The notes beneath the pieces were generated by a model, which was not told the origin of the DNA, did no database searches, and was given only the letters and a program-made list of their open reading frames with translations. Shown here piece by piece: positions 24,490-32,835 of a DNA stretch of 64,000 bases. The stretch is taken from the NCBI RefSeq assembly GCF_000717595.1, contig NZ_JNZO01000012.1, forward strand, positions 1 to 64,000. The letters are read 5' to 3'. Origin of the DNA: Streptomyces flavochromogenes. Lineage in GTDB: Bacteria; Actinomycetota; Actinomycetes; Streptomycetales; Streptomycetaceae. A program made the translations under genes and the position numbers. How positions within the stretch are numbered: position 1 is the stretch's first letter; the number at the start of each line of letters is the position of its first letter.

Positions 24490-25773
24490 ATGCCTTCCGC
24501 CAGTACCAAGGCGGCCGCCACCCACGCGTCCGCCGCCACCCGCCCCGCCCCTGCCGACACCCGCCTCGCCCCCGGCACCTCCGGTTACCGCCGCATGAGC
24601 CTCGCGCTCTTCGCCGCCGGCCTCGCCGCCTTCGCGCTCCTCTACTCCACGCAGGCCCTCCTCCCGGCCATCTCGGCCGAGTTCGGCGCCACCGCCTCCG
24701 CCGCCTCCTGGACGGTCTCGGCCGCGACCGGCGCCCTCGCCCTGTGTGTCCTCCCGCTCAGCGCCCTCTCGGAACGCTTCGGCCGGCGCACGATGATGAT
24801 CGCCTCCCTGTCGGTCGCGGTCGGCATCGCGCTCCTCGTGCCGCTCGCCCCGAACCTGGAGTCCCTGATCGCCCTCCGCGCGATCCAGGGCGCCGCGCTC
24901 GCCGGGCTGCCGGCCTCCGCGATGGCCTTCCTCGCCGAGGAGGTCCGCCCCAAGGCGCTGATCGCCGCGATCGGCCTGTTCGTGGCGGGCAACTCGATCG
25001 GCGGCATGAGCGGCCGTCTGGTGACCGGCTGGGTGGCCCAGATGTGGGGCTGGCGGGCGGGTCTGGCCGCCGTCGGCCTGACCTCCCTGCTGTGCGTACT
25101 GGCCTTCCGGGCGCTGCTGCCGAAGGCACGGCACTTCACACCCGGCACGCTCAACCCGAAGGCGCTCGCCCGGACCGTGCGGACGCACCTCGCGGACCCG
25201 CTGCTGATGCGTCTCTACGCGATCGGCGCCCTCTTCATGACGGTGTTCGGCGCGGTGTACACCGTGATCGGCTACCGCCTGGTCGAGGCCCCGTTCTCGC
25301 TGCCGCAGGGCGTGATCGGCTCGATCTTCCTGATCTACCTGGTCGGCACGGTCTCCTCCGCCGCCGCGGGCCGGCTCGTCGGCCGGCTCGGCCGGCGCGG
25401 GGCGCTCTACCTGGCGGTGTCCACCACCGCCGCGGGCCTGCTGCTCTCGCTCTCCGACGCGCTGCCGGCGGTCCTCGCGGGCCTCGTCCTGATCACGGCC
25501 GGGTTCTTCGCGGGCCACGCGGTCGCCTCCTCCTCGGTGAGCCGTACGGCCACGACGGGCCGCGCGCAGGCCTCGGCGCTCTACCAGTCCGCGTACTACC
25601 TGGGCAGCAGCGTCGGCGGCACGCTCGGCGCGATCGCGTTCCACGCGGGCGGGTGGGCGGGCACGGTCCTGATCGGTCTCGTCGCGGTCCTCGGTGTCGT
25701 CTCGGTGACGCTGTACGGCAGCCACAGCGCGCGCGTGGAGGCACGGCAGGGGCGGCTCGCGGCGTCCTGCTGA
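24490..25773 (+). CDS. MFS transporter, 12 TM (AraJ/YnfM-like)
   Basis: A 427-aa permease with a 35-residue Ala/Pro-rich cytoplasmic head, then 12 helices. Motif A is SERFGRRTMM after helix 2 and recurs in part as GRLVGRLGRRG between helices 8 and 9. The family includes efflux proteins for sugars, arabinose and aromatic compounds. Divergent LysR suggests substrate-induced export. The start ATG 24490 is reasonable; an internal ATG before the first helix is possible. Confidence 0.92.
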   Translation: MPSASTKAAATHASAATRPAPADTRLAPGTSGYRRMSLALFAAGLAAFALLYSTQALLPAISAEFGATASAASWTVSAATGALALCVLPLSALSERFGRRTMMIASLSVAVGIALLVPLAPNLESLIALRAIQGAALAGLPASAMAFLAEEVRPKALIAAIGLFVAGNSIGGMSGRLVTGWVAQMWGWRAGLAAVGLTSLLCVLAFRALLPKARHFTPGTLNPKALARTVRTHLADPLLMRLYAIGALFMTVFGAVYTVIGYRLVEAPFSLPQGVIGSIFLIYLVGTVSSAAAGRLVGRLGRRGALYLAVSTTAAGLLLSLSDALPAVLAGLVLITAGFFAGHAVASSSVSRTATTGRAQASALYQSAYYLGSSVGGTLGAIAFHAGGWAGTVLIGLVAVLGVVSVTLYGSHSARVEARQGRLAASC

Positions 25774-25851
25774 TTTCCGGCCGAATCCGCTGCAACTGAG
25801 TCGCTCCCCCGGACGTCCTGAGAGACAGGACTCAAGGGGGAGTTGACGATC

Positions 25852-26559
25852 ATGAAGAGAATCACGGGCCGAATAGCCAGAAGAGCCGGCATCGCGGCAG
25901 GCCTCACCTCGCTGGTGCTGCCGATGACGATCGCGCTCGGTGCGGCTCCGGCTCAGGCGGCGTCCTGCAACGTGACGACGGGCCCGTACCAGAAGCAGGT
26001 GGAGAAGTTCCTCGGCCGCCCGGTCGACGGGCGCCAGTCGCTCGCCGACTGCAAGGCCATCCAGGCGTTCCAGGCCAAGCACGGGATCACCCCGGCCGCC
26101 GGGTACGCGGGGACGATCACCTGGCGCACGATGAACACGATGCTCCAGCAGAGGGCGGCGGGGACCAACCCCAACAAGGACCGCAAGTGTCCGACCAACA
26201 AGGGCCGGATCGCCTGCGTCGACCTGACCCGCCAGCTGACCTGGATCCAGGACGGCGCGCGCCTCAAGTACGGTCCCGTGCCGGTCCGTACGGGCAAGGA
26301 CGGCACCGAGACCCGTACGGGCGCGAAGAAGATCTACTGGCGGAGCATCAACCACTGGTCGACGCTCTACCACGTCTCCATGCCGTACTCGCAGTTCTTC
26401 GACGGCGGGCAGGCCTTCCACTCGACGACCAAGTCCATGTGGAACCCGCCGGGTTCGGGCGGCTGCGTCAACATGACGTCGAGGGACGCCAAGGTGTACT
26501 GGAACCTGCTCCGGAACGGCGACGACGTCTTCGTCTACGGACGCAAGCCGGGAACCTGA
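25852..26559 (+). CDS. secreted L,D-transpeptidase-like protein (YkuD)
   Basis: A 235-aa exported protein. The signal peptide ends near APAQAA. Residues 40-110 form a peptidoglycan-binding-like domain (QKQVEKFLGRPVDGRQSLADCKAIQAFQ, described). The YkuD domain carries the catalytic His in AFHSTT (about 189) and Cys in GSGGCVNM (about 205). Such enzymes make 3-3 peptidoglycan cross-links or attach proteins to the wall. ATG 25852 is placed by an AAGGGGGAG ribosome-binding site; the TTG at 25843 is too close. Confidence 0.88.
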   Translation: MKRITGRIARRAGIAAGLTSLVLPMTIALGAAPAQAASCNVTTGPYQKQVEKFLGRPVDGRQSLADCKAIQAFQAKHGITPAAGYAGTITWRTMNTMLQQRAAGTNPNKDRKCPTNKGRIACVDLTRQLTWIQDGARLKYGPVPVRTGKDGTETRTGAKKIYWRSINHWSTLYHVSMPYSQFFDGGQAFHSTTKSMWNPPGSGGCVNMTSRDAKVYWNLLRNGDDVFVYGRKPGT

Positions 26560-26592
26560 CCCCGGCTGTCAGTCCACTGCGGTAGCTTCCCT

Positions 26593-26621
26593 CTCACCGG
26601 CACCGAACGGGTGCCGGTGAG
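26593..26621 (+). terminator. hairpin after the L,D-transpeptidase gene
   Basis: A perfect 12-bp stem (26593-26604 with 26610-26621) with a 5-nt loop, 34 nt beyond the stop. It also lies just before the sigma factor ribosome-binding site, so folding could affect that gene. Confidence 0.7.
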
Positions 26622-26643
26622 GGGTGAGTGGGGTGTGGACCCG

Positions 26644-27618
26644 ATGAGCGACGCCGCGACCGCGACGACCGACCAACTCGACATGTACCGCCGGGAGCTG
26701 ACCGGTTACTGCTATCGGATGCTCGGATCCTCCTTCGAGGCGGAGGACGCGGTGCAGGACACCATGGTGCGGGCCTGGAAGGCCATCGACTCCTTCGAGG
26801 GGCGCTCCTCGCTGCGGTCCTGGCTCTACCGGATCGCCACCAACGTCTGTCTGGACGCGCTGAACGCGGGCAACCGGAGGGCACGGCCGATGGACCTGAC
26901 CTCGCCGACGCCGGTCGCGCAGGCGCAGCTCGTCAAGCAGCCGGAGATCACCTGGCTGGAGCCCGTTCCCGACGGGCGGGTGCTGCCCTCGGTCGCCGAC
27001 CCGGCGGAGACGGCCGTCTCCCGGGAGACCGTACGGCTCGCGTTCGTGGCCGCGCTCCAGCATCTGCCGCCCAAGCAGCGGGCGGTGCTCATCCTGCGCG
27101 AGGTGCTCGCCTGGAAGGCGAGCGAGGTCGCCGAACTCCTCGACACCTCCGTCGCCTCGGTCAACAGCGCCCTCCAGCGGGCCCGCGCGACGCTGGCCGA
27201 GCAGGCGCCGGCCGCCTCCGACACCGCGAACCCCCTCGACGAGGAGCAGAAGGCGCTCCTTGAGCGCTACGTCGCCGCTTTCGAGGGATACGACATGAAG
27301 GCGCTGACCGCGCTCCTCCACGAGGACGCGACCATGTCCATGCCGCCGTACGACCTCTGGCTCCAGGGGCACGACGACATCGTCGGCTGGATGCTGGGCG
27401 TCGGCGAGGTGTGCGCCGGCTCGAAGCTGGTGCCGACCGTGGCGAACGGCTCCCCGGCCTTCGCCCAGTACCACCCCGACCCGTCGACGGGCGGTTTCAG
27501 CCCATGGGCGCTCATCGTCCTGGAGCTCCGCGACGGCAAGGTCGCCGGGATGGACTTCTTCCTGGACACCGAGCGCTGGTTCCCGCTCTTCGACCTGCCG
27601 GCCCGGCTGGAGGCCTAG
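26644..27618 (+). CDS. ECF-type sigma factor with C-terminal SnoaL-like domain
   Basis: A 324-aa protein. Region 2 is [24 protein letters not shown] (about 23-46) and region 4 is [34 protein letters not shown] (about 140-173). Residues 205-324 form a SnoaL/NTF2-like domain ([30 protein letters not shown]) instead of a separate anti-sigma factor. This is the SigG/SigJ-like class (TIGR02960-type), where the fused domain controls activity. ATG 26644 has a GAGTGGGG ribosome-binding site. The stop overlaps the stop of the convergent STAS gene. Confidence 0.9.
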   Translation: MSDAATATTDQLDMYRRELTGYCYRMLGSSFEAEDAVQDTMVRAWKAIDSFEGRSSLRSWLYRIATNVCLDALNAGNRRARPMDLTSPTPVAQAQLVKQPEITWLEPVPDGRVLPSVADPAETAVSRETVRLAFVAALQHLPPKQRAVLILREVLAWKASEVAELLDTSVASVNSALQRARATLAEQAPAASDTANPLDEEQKALLERYVAAFEGYDMKALTALLHEDATMSMPPYDLWLQGHDDIVGWMLGVGEVCAGSKLVPTVANGSPAFAQYHPDPSTGGFSPWALIVLELRDGKVAGMDFFLDTERWFPLFDLPARLEA

Positions 27619-27890
27619 AGGCCCAGAGTCCCACCGAGACCGGTGAGCAGGAGCAGGGCCCGCAGGTCGGGCCCCGCTCCGTGGAACCGGATCCGGTGCC
27701 CGCTGCGCCCTGCGGCGAGTTTCAGCCGGGCGAGGGCGTCGACGGCGGCGAGGTCGGCGGCCGCGAGCGCGCCGACCTCGCAGACCACGTCCCCGGGTGG
27801 CGCGGCCCCGAGCTCGGCACAGAGACGTGCCACCTCGTCCCCGGTGGGGCGGGCGGTCAGGGTCACGACGAGCGGTCGACTGGTGTCCAC
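27615..27890 (-). CDS. STAS-domain protein (anti-sigma antagonist-like)
   Basis: A 91-aa protein with the STAS fold pattern: [38 protein letters not shown] and [19 protein letters not shown]. The phosphorylated Ser/Thr of anti-sigma antagonists (D-S-x-G) is replaced by AAADLAAV, so control by phosphorylation is doubtful. The gene is convergent with the sigma factor gene; their stop codons share the CTAG at 27615-27618. Confidence 0.75.
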   Translation of the reverse strand: MDTSRPLVVTLTARPTGDEVARLCAELGAAPPGDVVCEVGALAAADLAAVDALARLKLAAGRSGHRIRFHGAGPDLRALLLLTGLGGTLGL

Positions 27891-27942
27891 ACGGCTTGAG
27901 ACCGGCTCTCGGACCAGAACTCATCGGCGATCACTTCGCCCG

Positions 27943-27948
27943 TAGGGT
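27943..27948 (+). promoter_or_regulatory. -10 element of the HAD gene
   Basis: TAGGGT, 7 nt before ATG 27956; typical of a leaderless Streptomyces message. Confidence 0.5.
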
Positions 27949-27955
27949 CTGGATC

Positions 27956-28606
27956 ATGACTCTTGAGCCCGCCGAACTGGTGATCTTCGACTGCGACGGC
28001 GTCCTGGTGGACAGCGAGCGCATCTACTGCCGCGTGGACCGGGAGGTGTTCGCGACCCTCGGAGCGGAGTTCACCGAGGCGGAGATGGTCGAGTACTTCG
28101 TCGGCTCCTCGCACGACATGCTCACCGCGATCGTGGAGGAGCGCCGGGGCCGCCCGCTGGAGCCCGACTGGCAGACCCCCTTCAAGCAGCGGTACGAGGA
28201 CGCCCTGGACGCGGAACTGACGGCCGTGGAGGGCGTCACGGACGTGCTGGACGCGCTGGCCGTCCCCTACTGCCTCGCCTCCAACGGCAGCCACGCCTCC
28301 ATCCGGAAGAACCTCGGGCGCGCGGGCCTCCTGGACCGCTTCGAGGGCCGCATGTTCAGCGCCCGCGACGTCGCCCGCGGCAAGCCGGCCCCGGACCTCT
28401 TCCTCCACGCGGCCGCCGTGATGGGCGCCCCGCCGGAGCGCTGCGCGGTGGTCGAGGACAGCCCGTACGGCGTCCGGGCGGCCCGGGCGGCCGGTATGCG
28501 CGCCTTCGGCTACACCGGCGGCCTGACCGCACCGGACCGCCTGACGGGCCCGCGCACGGTGGTCTTCGACGACATGCGGGAACTGCCGGGACTGCTGGGC
28601 CGGTAG
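27956..28606 (+). CDS. HAD-superfamily phosphatase (beta-phosphoglucomutase-like)
   Basis: A 216-aa subclass I HAD enzyme. Motif I is FDCDGVLVDSE (nucleophile D about 11), motif II ASNGSH, motif III GKPAPDLF and motif IV VVEDSPYGVRAARAAGM. The helical cap sits between motifs I and II. Substrates are usually small sugar phosphates or nucleotides. ATG 27956 follows a -10-like TAGGGT by 7 nt. It is convergent with deoA across a shared terminator. Confidence 0.9.
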   Translation: MTLEPAELVIFDCDGVLVDSERIYCRVDREVFATLGAEFTEAEMVEYFVGSSHDMLTAIVEERRGRPLEPDWQTPFKQRYEDALDAELTAVEGVTDVLDALAVPYCLASNGSHASIRKNLGRAGLLDRFEGRMFSARDVARGKPAPDLFLHAAAVMGAPPERCAVVEDSPYGVRAARAAGMRAFGYTGGLTAPDRLTGPRTVVFDDMRELPGLLGR

Positions 28607-28625
28607 GTCGGCGCTCCCGGCACGC

Positions 28626-28661
28626 CGAACGGGACCGGTGGGGGTCCACCGGTCCCGTTCG
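28626..28661. terminator. bidirectional terminator between HAD and deoA
   Basis: A perfect 16-bp stem (28626-28641 with 28646-28661) with a GGGT loop. Confidence 0.88.
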
Positions 28662-28698
28662 CCTGAACGCGTCAGGGGCACACGCCGAGGGCCTGGCC

Positions 28699-29976
28699 TT
28701 ACGCGATGCGGTCCAGGACGATCGGGTTCGGGGTGAAGGCCGTGCCCGCGGGGGCGATGTCCCAGGCGCCGTCGAGGGAGCCCAGGGCGTAGTCGAACTT
28801 CTCCGGGGTGTCCGTGTGGAGGGTGACGAGCGGCTGGCCCGCCGTGACCGTGTCGCCCGGCTTGGCGTGGATCTCGACGCCCGCGCCGGCCTGCACCGGG
28901 TCCTCCTTGCGGGCCCGGCCCGCACCCAGGCGCCAGGCGGCGATGCCGATGTCGTAGGCGTCGAGGCGGGTCAGGACGCCGGAGGACGGGGCCGTGACGA
29001 CGTGCTGCTCGCGGGCGACCGGGAGGGCCGCGTCCGGGTCGCCGCCCTGGGCCGCGATCATCCGGCGCCAGTGGTCCATCGCCGAGCCGTCGGCCAGTGC
29101 CTTCGCCGGGTCGGCGTCCTTGATGCCGGCCGCTTCGAGCATCTCGCGGGCCAGCGCGATCGTCAGCTCGACGACGTCCGCAGGGCCGCCGCCGGCGAGG
29201 ACCTCGACCGACTCGCGGACCTCCAGGGCGTTGCCGGCGGTGAGGCCGAGCGGGGTGGACATGTCGGTGAGCAGCGCGACCGTCTTCACGCCGCTGTCGG
29301 TGCCGAGGCCGACCATCGTGGAGGCCAGCTCACGGGCGTCCTCGATGTTCTTCATGAAGGCGCCGGTGCCGACCTTGACGTCGAGGACGAGGGAGCCGGT
29401 GCCCTCGGCGATCTTCTTCGACATGATCGAGGAGGCGATGAGGGGGATCGCCTCCACGGTGCCGGTGACGTCGCGCAGCGCGTACAGCTTCTTGTCCGCC
29501 GGGGCCAGGCCGTCGCCGGCCGCGCAGATGACCGCGCCGGTGGTGTCGAGGACGTGCAGCATCTCCTCGTTGGAGAGCAGCGCGCGCCAGCCCGGGATGG
29601 ACTCCAGCTTGTCGAGCGTGCCACCGGTGTGTCCGAGGCCGCGGCCGGAGAGCTGCGGGACGGCCGCGCCGCAGGCGGCGACGAGCGGGGCGAGCGGGAG
29701 GGTGATCTTGTCGCCGACGCCGCCGGTGGAGTGCTTGTCGGCGGTCGGGCGCGAGAGGGAGGAGAACTCCATGCGCTCGCCGCTCGCGATCATCGCCGCC
29801 GTCCAGCGGGCGATCTCCGCGCGGTTCATGCCGTTCAGCAGGATGGCCATGGCCAGGGCGGACATCTGCTCGTCGGCGACCGCACCGCGGGTGTAGGCGT
29901 CGATGACCCAGTCGATCTGCTCCGGGCTCAGCTCGCCCTTGTCCCGCTTCGTGCGGATGACGGAGATGACGTCCAT
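28699..29976 (-). CDS. deoA: thymidine phosphorylase
   Basis: A 425-aa pyrimidine-nucleoside phosphorylase that splits thymidine or deoxyuridine with phosphate to base and deoxyribose-1-phosphate. The family signature SGRGLGHTGGTLDKLESIPG is near residues 108-127; the phosphate site KHSTGGVGDK is near 80-89. The C-terminal domain includes AKPGDTVTAGQPLVTLH. ATG 29976 has AGAGG upstream. It has its own promoter with operator site 3 just 14 bp upstream of the start, separated from cdd by a terminator. Confidence 0.96.
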   Translation of the reverse strand: MDVISVIRTKRDKGELSPEQIDWVIDAYTRGAVADEQMSALAMAILLNGMNRAEIARWTAAMIASGERMEFSSLSRPTADKHSTGGVGDKITLPLAPLVAACGAAVPQLSGRGLGHTGGTLDKLESIPGWRALLSNEEMLHVLDTTGAVICAAGDGLAPADKKLYALRDVTGTVEAIPLIASSIMSKKIAEGTGSLVLDVKVGTGAFMKNIEDARELASTMVGLGTDSGVKTVALLTDMSTPLGLTAGNALEVRESVEVLAGGGPADVVELTIALAREMLEAAGIKDADPAKALADGSAMDHWRRMIAAQGGDPDAALPVAREQHVVTAPSSGVLTRLDAYDIGIAAWRLGAGRARKEDPVQAGAGVEIHAKPGDTVTAGQPLVTLHTDTPEKFDYALGSLDGAWDIAPAGTAFTPNPIVLDRIA

Positions 29977-29990
29977 GGTGGTGCCTCTTT

Positions 29991-30002
29991 CTACGCGCAT
30001 AG
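29991..30002. promoter_or_regulatory. nucleoside-regulon operator, site 3 (deoA)
   Basis: CTACGCGCATAG, one base pair off the palindrome, flanked by T and A as in TCTA...TAGA. It lies 14 bp before the deoA ATG. Confidence 0.72.
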
Positions 30003-30014
30003 AGGGGGAAAGGA

Positions 30015-30051
30015 GGAGCGGCCCTTCCCATCGTGCCGGAAGGGCCGCTCC
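30015..30051 (-). terminator. terminator after cdd
   Basis: A perfect 14-bp stem (30015-30028 with 30038-30051) and a 9-nt loop, 5 nt beyond the cdd stop. It separates the transporter-cdd operon from deoA. Confidence 0.85.
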
Positions 30052-30056
30052 GAGGT

Positions 30057-30461
30057 TTACTTCGCGAGGTGGTCCGGGCCGAATGCCTGCGGCAGCATCT
30101 CGGCGAGCGTCAGGAACCCGGCAGGCGTCTCCAGTACGAGCTCGGGGCCCCCGAACTCGTACAGCAGCTGCCGGCAGCGGCCGCACGGCACCAGGCACTC
30201 GCCGTGGCCGTCCACGCACACGAAGTGCGTGAGGCGCCCGCCGCCGGTCGCCTGCAGTTCCGAGACGAGCCCGCACTCGGCGCACAGGCTGAGGCCGTAC
30301 GAGGCGTTCTCCACGTTGCAGCCGGAGACCGTCCGCCCGTCCTCGACGCGGGCCGCCGCACCGACCGGGAAGCCCGAGTACGGGGCGTACGCACGGGCCA
30401 TGGCCTCGCGCGCCGTGACCCGCAGGGCCTCCCAGTCGGCCTCGGAGAGGGCGGTCGTCAC
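30057..30461 (-). CDS. cdd: cytidine deaminase
   Basis: A 134-aa enzyme converting (deoxy)cytidine to (deoxy)uridine. The active site is intact: NVENASYG binds ribose, the zinc ligands are C60 (in CAECG), C93 and C96 (in PCGRC), and E62 is the proton shuttle. It is the short homotetrameric type. GTG 30461 overlaps the permease stop (GTGA), so it is translated with the transporter operon. Its deoxyuridine product is a DeoA substrate. Confidence 0.96.
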   Translation of the reverse strand: MTTALSEADWEALRVTAREAMARAYAPYSGFPVGAAARVEDGRTVSGCNVENASYGLSLCAECGLVSELQATGGGRLTHFVCVDGHGECLVPCGRCRQLLYEFGGPELVLETPAGFLTLAEMLPQAFGPDHLAK

Positions 30462-31720
30462 TTGCCCTGGCCCTTGCGGTACGGCAGGCCGTCCGCCTTC
30501 GGCATCCGCAGGCGCTGCGCCGACAGGGCGAGCACGAGCAGCGTGGTGATGTACGGGGCCGCGTCGACGAACTGGCTCGGGACCTCGTCGGTCAGCACGT
30601 ACCAGAGGAAGAAGCCGACGCCGAAGAACGCGGAGAGCGCTCCGGCGACGTACTTCTTCTTGTACAGCTGCCACAGGGCGGCGATCACCAGGAGGAGGGC
30701 GACGAGCAGGAGCAGCGCGTGGACGTTCTCGGCGCCGCCGCGCAGCTTGAGGCTGTCGGTGAAGCCGAAGAGGCCGGCGCCGAGCGCCATGCCGCCGGGC
30801 ATCCAGTTGCCGAAGATCATCGCGGCGAGACCGATGTAGCCGCGGCCGCCGGTCTGGCCTTCCTGGTAGATGCCGGTGGAGACGATCGCGAGGAACGCGC
30901 CACCGAGACCGGCGAGGGCGCCGGAGGCGGTGACGGCGATGTACTTGTACTTGTAGACGTTCACGCCGAGGGACTCGGCGGCGACCGGGTTCTCACCGCA
31001 GGAGCGCAGGCGCAGACCGAAGGCCGTGCGCCACAGCAGCCACCAGGTGGCCGGGACCAGCAGCAGGGCGACGAGCGTCAGCAGCGACAGGTTGGTGACC
31101 AGGCCACCGAGGATGCCCGCCAGGTCCGAGATGAAGAACCAGTGCTTGCCCTGGAGATCGGTCAGCCACTCCGAGAGACCCGGCACCGTGATCTCGTAGA
31201 TCTGGTCGACGCGGGGGGACTGCTTGGAGGAGCCGCCCTCGGCCTCGGCGAACGTGAAGTTCGACAGGTACTGGGTGAAGCCGACCGCGAGGATGTTGAT
31301 CGCCACACCGGAGACGATGTGGTTCACGTTGAACGTGACGGTGATGATCGCGTGCAGCAGACCGCCGAGTGCGCCGCCGAGGAGACCGACGAGGACACCC
31401 ACCCAGGGGCCCCACTGGTATCCGGCCCAGGCGCCGAACCAGGTGCCGAGCACCATCATGCCTTCGAGGCCGATGTTGACGACGCCCGCGCGCTCGGCCC
31501 ACAGACCGCCGAGACCGGCGAGGCCGATCGGCACGGCGAGCTTGAGCGCGCCCGAGACCTGACCCACCGAGGTGAGGTCGTTGGCCCCGGAGACGGCCCG
31601 GACGAGGGAGAAGAGCAGGAGACCGGCCGCGACGATCAGCATGATCCACGGCAGGGTGAGCTTGCGGCGTCCGCCGCCCTTGGGCGCGGCGCTCGGCTTG
31701 GTGACAGTGCCGGTGCTCAT
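30458..31720 (-). CDS. nucleoside ABC transporter permease 2
   Basis: A 420-aa integral membrane protein of the BPD_transp_2 (ribose/nucleoside) family with about 9-10 helices and a cytoplasmic Lys/Gly-rich head. Motifs such as LKLAVPIGLAGLGGLWAERAGVVNIGLEGMM (described) and GLAAMIFGNWMPGG are typical of BmpA-linked (NupQ/YufQ-like) permeases. It overlaps the first permease gene by ATGA and the cdd gene by GTGA. Confidence 0.93.
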   Translation of the reverse strand: MSTGTVTKPSAAPKGGGRRKLTLPWIMLIVAAGLLLFSLVRAVSGANDLTSVGQVSGALKLAVPIGLAGLGGLWAERAGVVNIGLEGMMVLGTWFGAWAGYQWGPWVGVLVGLLGGALGGLLHAIITVTFNVNHIVSGVAINILAVGFTQYLSNFTFAEAEGGSSKQSPRVDQIYEITVPGLSEWLTDLQGKHWFFISDLAGILGGLVTNLSLLTLVALLLVPATWWLLWRTAFGLRLRSCGENPVAAESLGVNVYKYKYIAVTASGALAGLGGAFLAIVSTGIYQEGQTGGRGYIGLAAMIFGNWMPGGMALGAGLFGFTDSLKLRGGAENVHALLLLVALLLVIAALWQLYKKKYVAGALSAFFGVGFFLWYVLTDEVPSQFVDAAPYITTLLVLALSAQRLRMPKADGLPYRKGQGK

Positions 31721-32835
31721 GCCGAGACCTCCTTGTCGGTCTTGATGGCGCCGCCGGCGGCGAGTTCCTCGCCGACCTTCTGCTGCTGGCGGCGGAGGCC
31801 GTAACGGCGGACGAGCTCGTAGGAGACGACGACCGCGATCACGATGATGCCCTGCATGATCTTGGTGATCTCCTTCGGGTACCCGTACACGTCGAGGTTG
31901 CTGGACGCCTTGTCCAGGAACGCGAAGAGCAGGGCCGCGAAGAGGATGCCGACCGGGTGGTTCCGGCCGAGCAGGGCGATGGTGATGGCGGTGAAGCCGA
32001 CGCCGACGGGGAAGTCGAGGCTGTACGTGTGGGACTCGCCGAGCAGCGTCGGCATGCCGGAGAGACCGGCCAGCGCGCCCGAGAGCAGCATCGCGGTGAG
32101 GACCATCTTCTTGGCGTCGACGCCGCTGGCCTGGGCGGCGGACTCGCTGGCGCCGGTGGCGCGCAGGTCGAAGCCGAACCGGGTGCGGTTGAGGACGAAC
32201 CAGTAGACGACGCCCAGGGCGAGCGCGACGAACGTGAAGCCGTAGATGACTCCGTTGCCCTCGCCCATGTCGATGCCGGGGAACCAGCCGGACTCGGAGA
32301 TCTCACCGGTGGTGAGGTTGTTCGAGCCCTCGGGCTGGACGCCGAAGTTCTTCGGCAGGATCAGCCAGGCCACCAGCGAGGTCGCGATGGCGTTCAGCAT
32401 GATCGTCGAGACGACCTCCGAGACACCGCGGGTGGTCTTCAGGATGCCGGCGATGCCGGCCCAGAAGGCGCCGGTGAGCATCGCGACGATCACGATCACC
32501 AGGATGTGCAGCGGGCCGGGCAGCTCGATCGAGGCACCGACGAGGGCCGAGACCATCGCCGCGAGCCGGTACTGGCCGTCGACGCCGATGTTGAAGAGGT
32601 TCATCCGGAAGCCGATGGCCACGGCCAGGGCTGCCAGATAGTAGATCCCGGTCTGATTGATGATCAGGACCTGGATGTCGGCGAAGCCGGCGTTGTCGAT
32701 CATCAGCCGGATCGGCTCGATCGGGTCGAGGCCCGTCGCGAGCAGCACCAGCACGGTGAGCACGAACGAGGAGACCAGGGCGAGCACCGGTCCCGCCGCG
32801 CCCAGGATCAGCTTGTCCTTGTCGATCTTCATCAT
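31717..32835 (-). CDS. nucleoside ABC transporter permease 1
   Basis: A 372-aa permease of the same family (NupP/YufP-like) with about 9-10 helices. It carries GFRMNLFNIGVDGQYRLAAM and GFTAITIALLGRNHPVGI, the conserved permease motifs. The ATG overlaps the ATPase stop (ATGA). The two permeases form the membrane channel of the nucleoside importer. Confidence 0.93.
   Translation of the reverse strand: MMKIDKDKLILGAAGPVLALVSSFVLTVLVLLATGLDPIEPIRLMIDNAGFADIQVLIINQTGIYYLAALAVAIGFRMNLFNIGVDGQYRLAAMVSALVGASIELPGPLHILVIVIVAMLTGAFWAGIAGILKTTRGVSEVVSTIMLNAIATSLVAWLILPKNFGVQPEGSNNLTTGEISESGWFPGIDMGEGNGVIYGFTFVALALGVVYWFVLNRTRFGFDLRATGASESAAQASGVDAKKMVLTAMLLSGALAGLSGMPTLLGESHTYSLDFPVGVGFTAITIALLGRNHPVGILFAALLFAFLDKASSNLDVYGYPKEITKIMQGIIVIAVVVSYELVRRYGLRRQQQKVGEELAAGGAIKTDKEVSA

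Noticed and set aside
24436..26421. A 661-residue open frame opposite the MFS and L,D-transpeptidase genes
   Set aside because: It runs antisense across two unrelated real genes and their intergenic region and has only Arg/Gly/Glu-rich text.
30461..30674. Upstream extension of cdd by 71 residues
   Set aside because: It would lie wholly inside the permease gene in another frame; the GTGA overlap gives the standard 134-aa enzyme.
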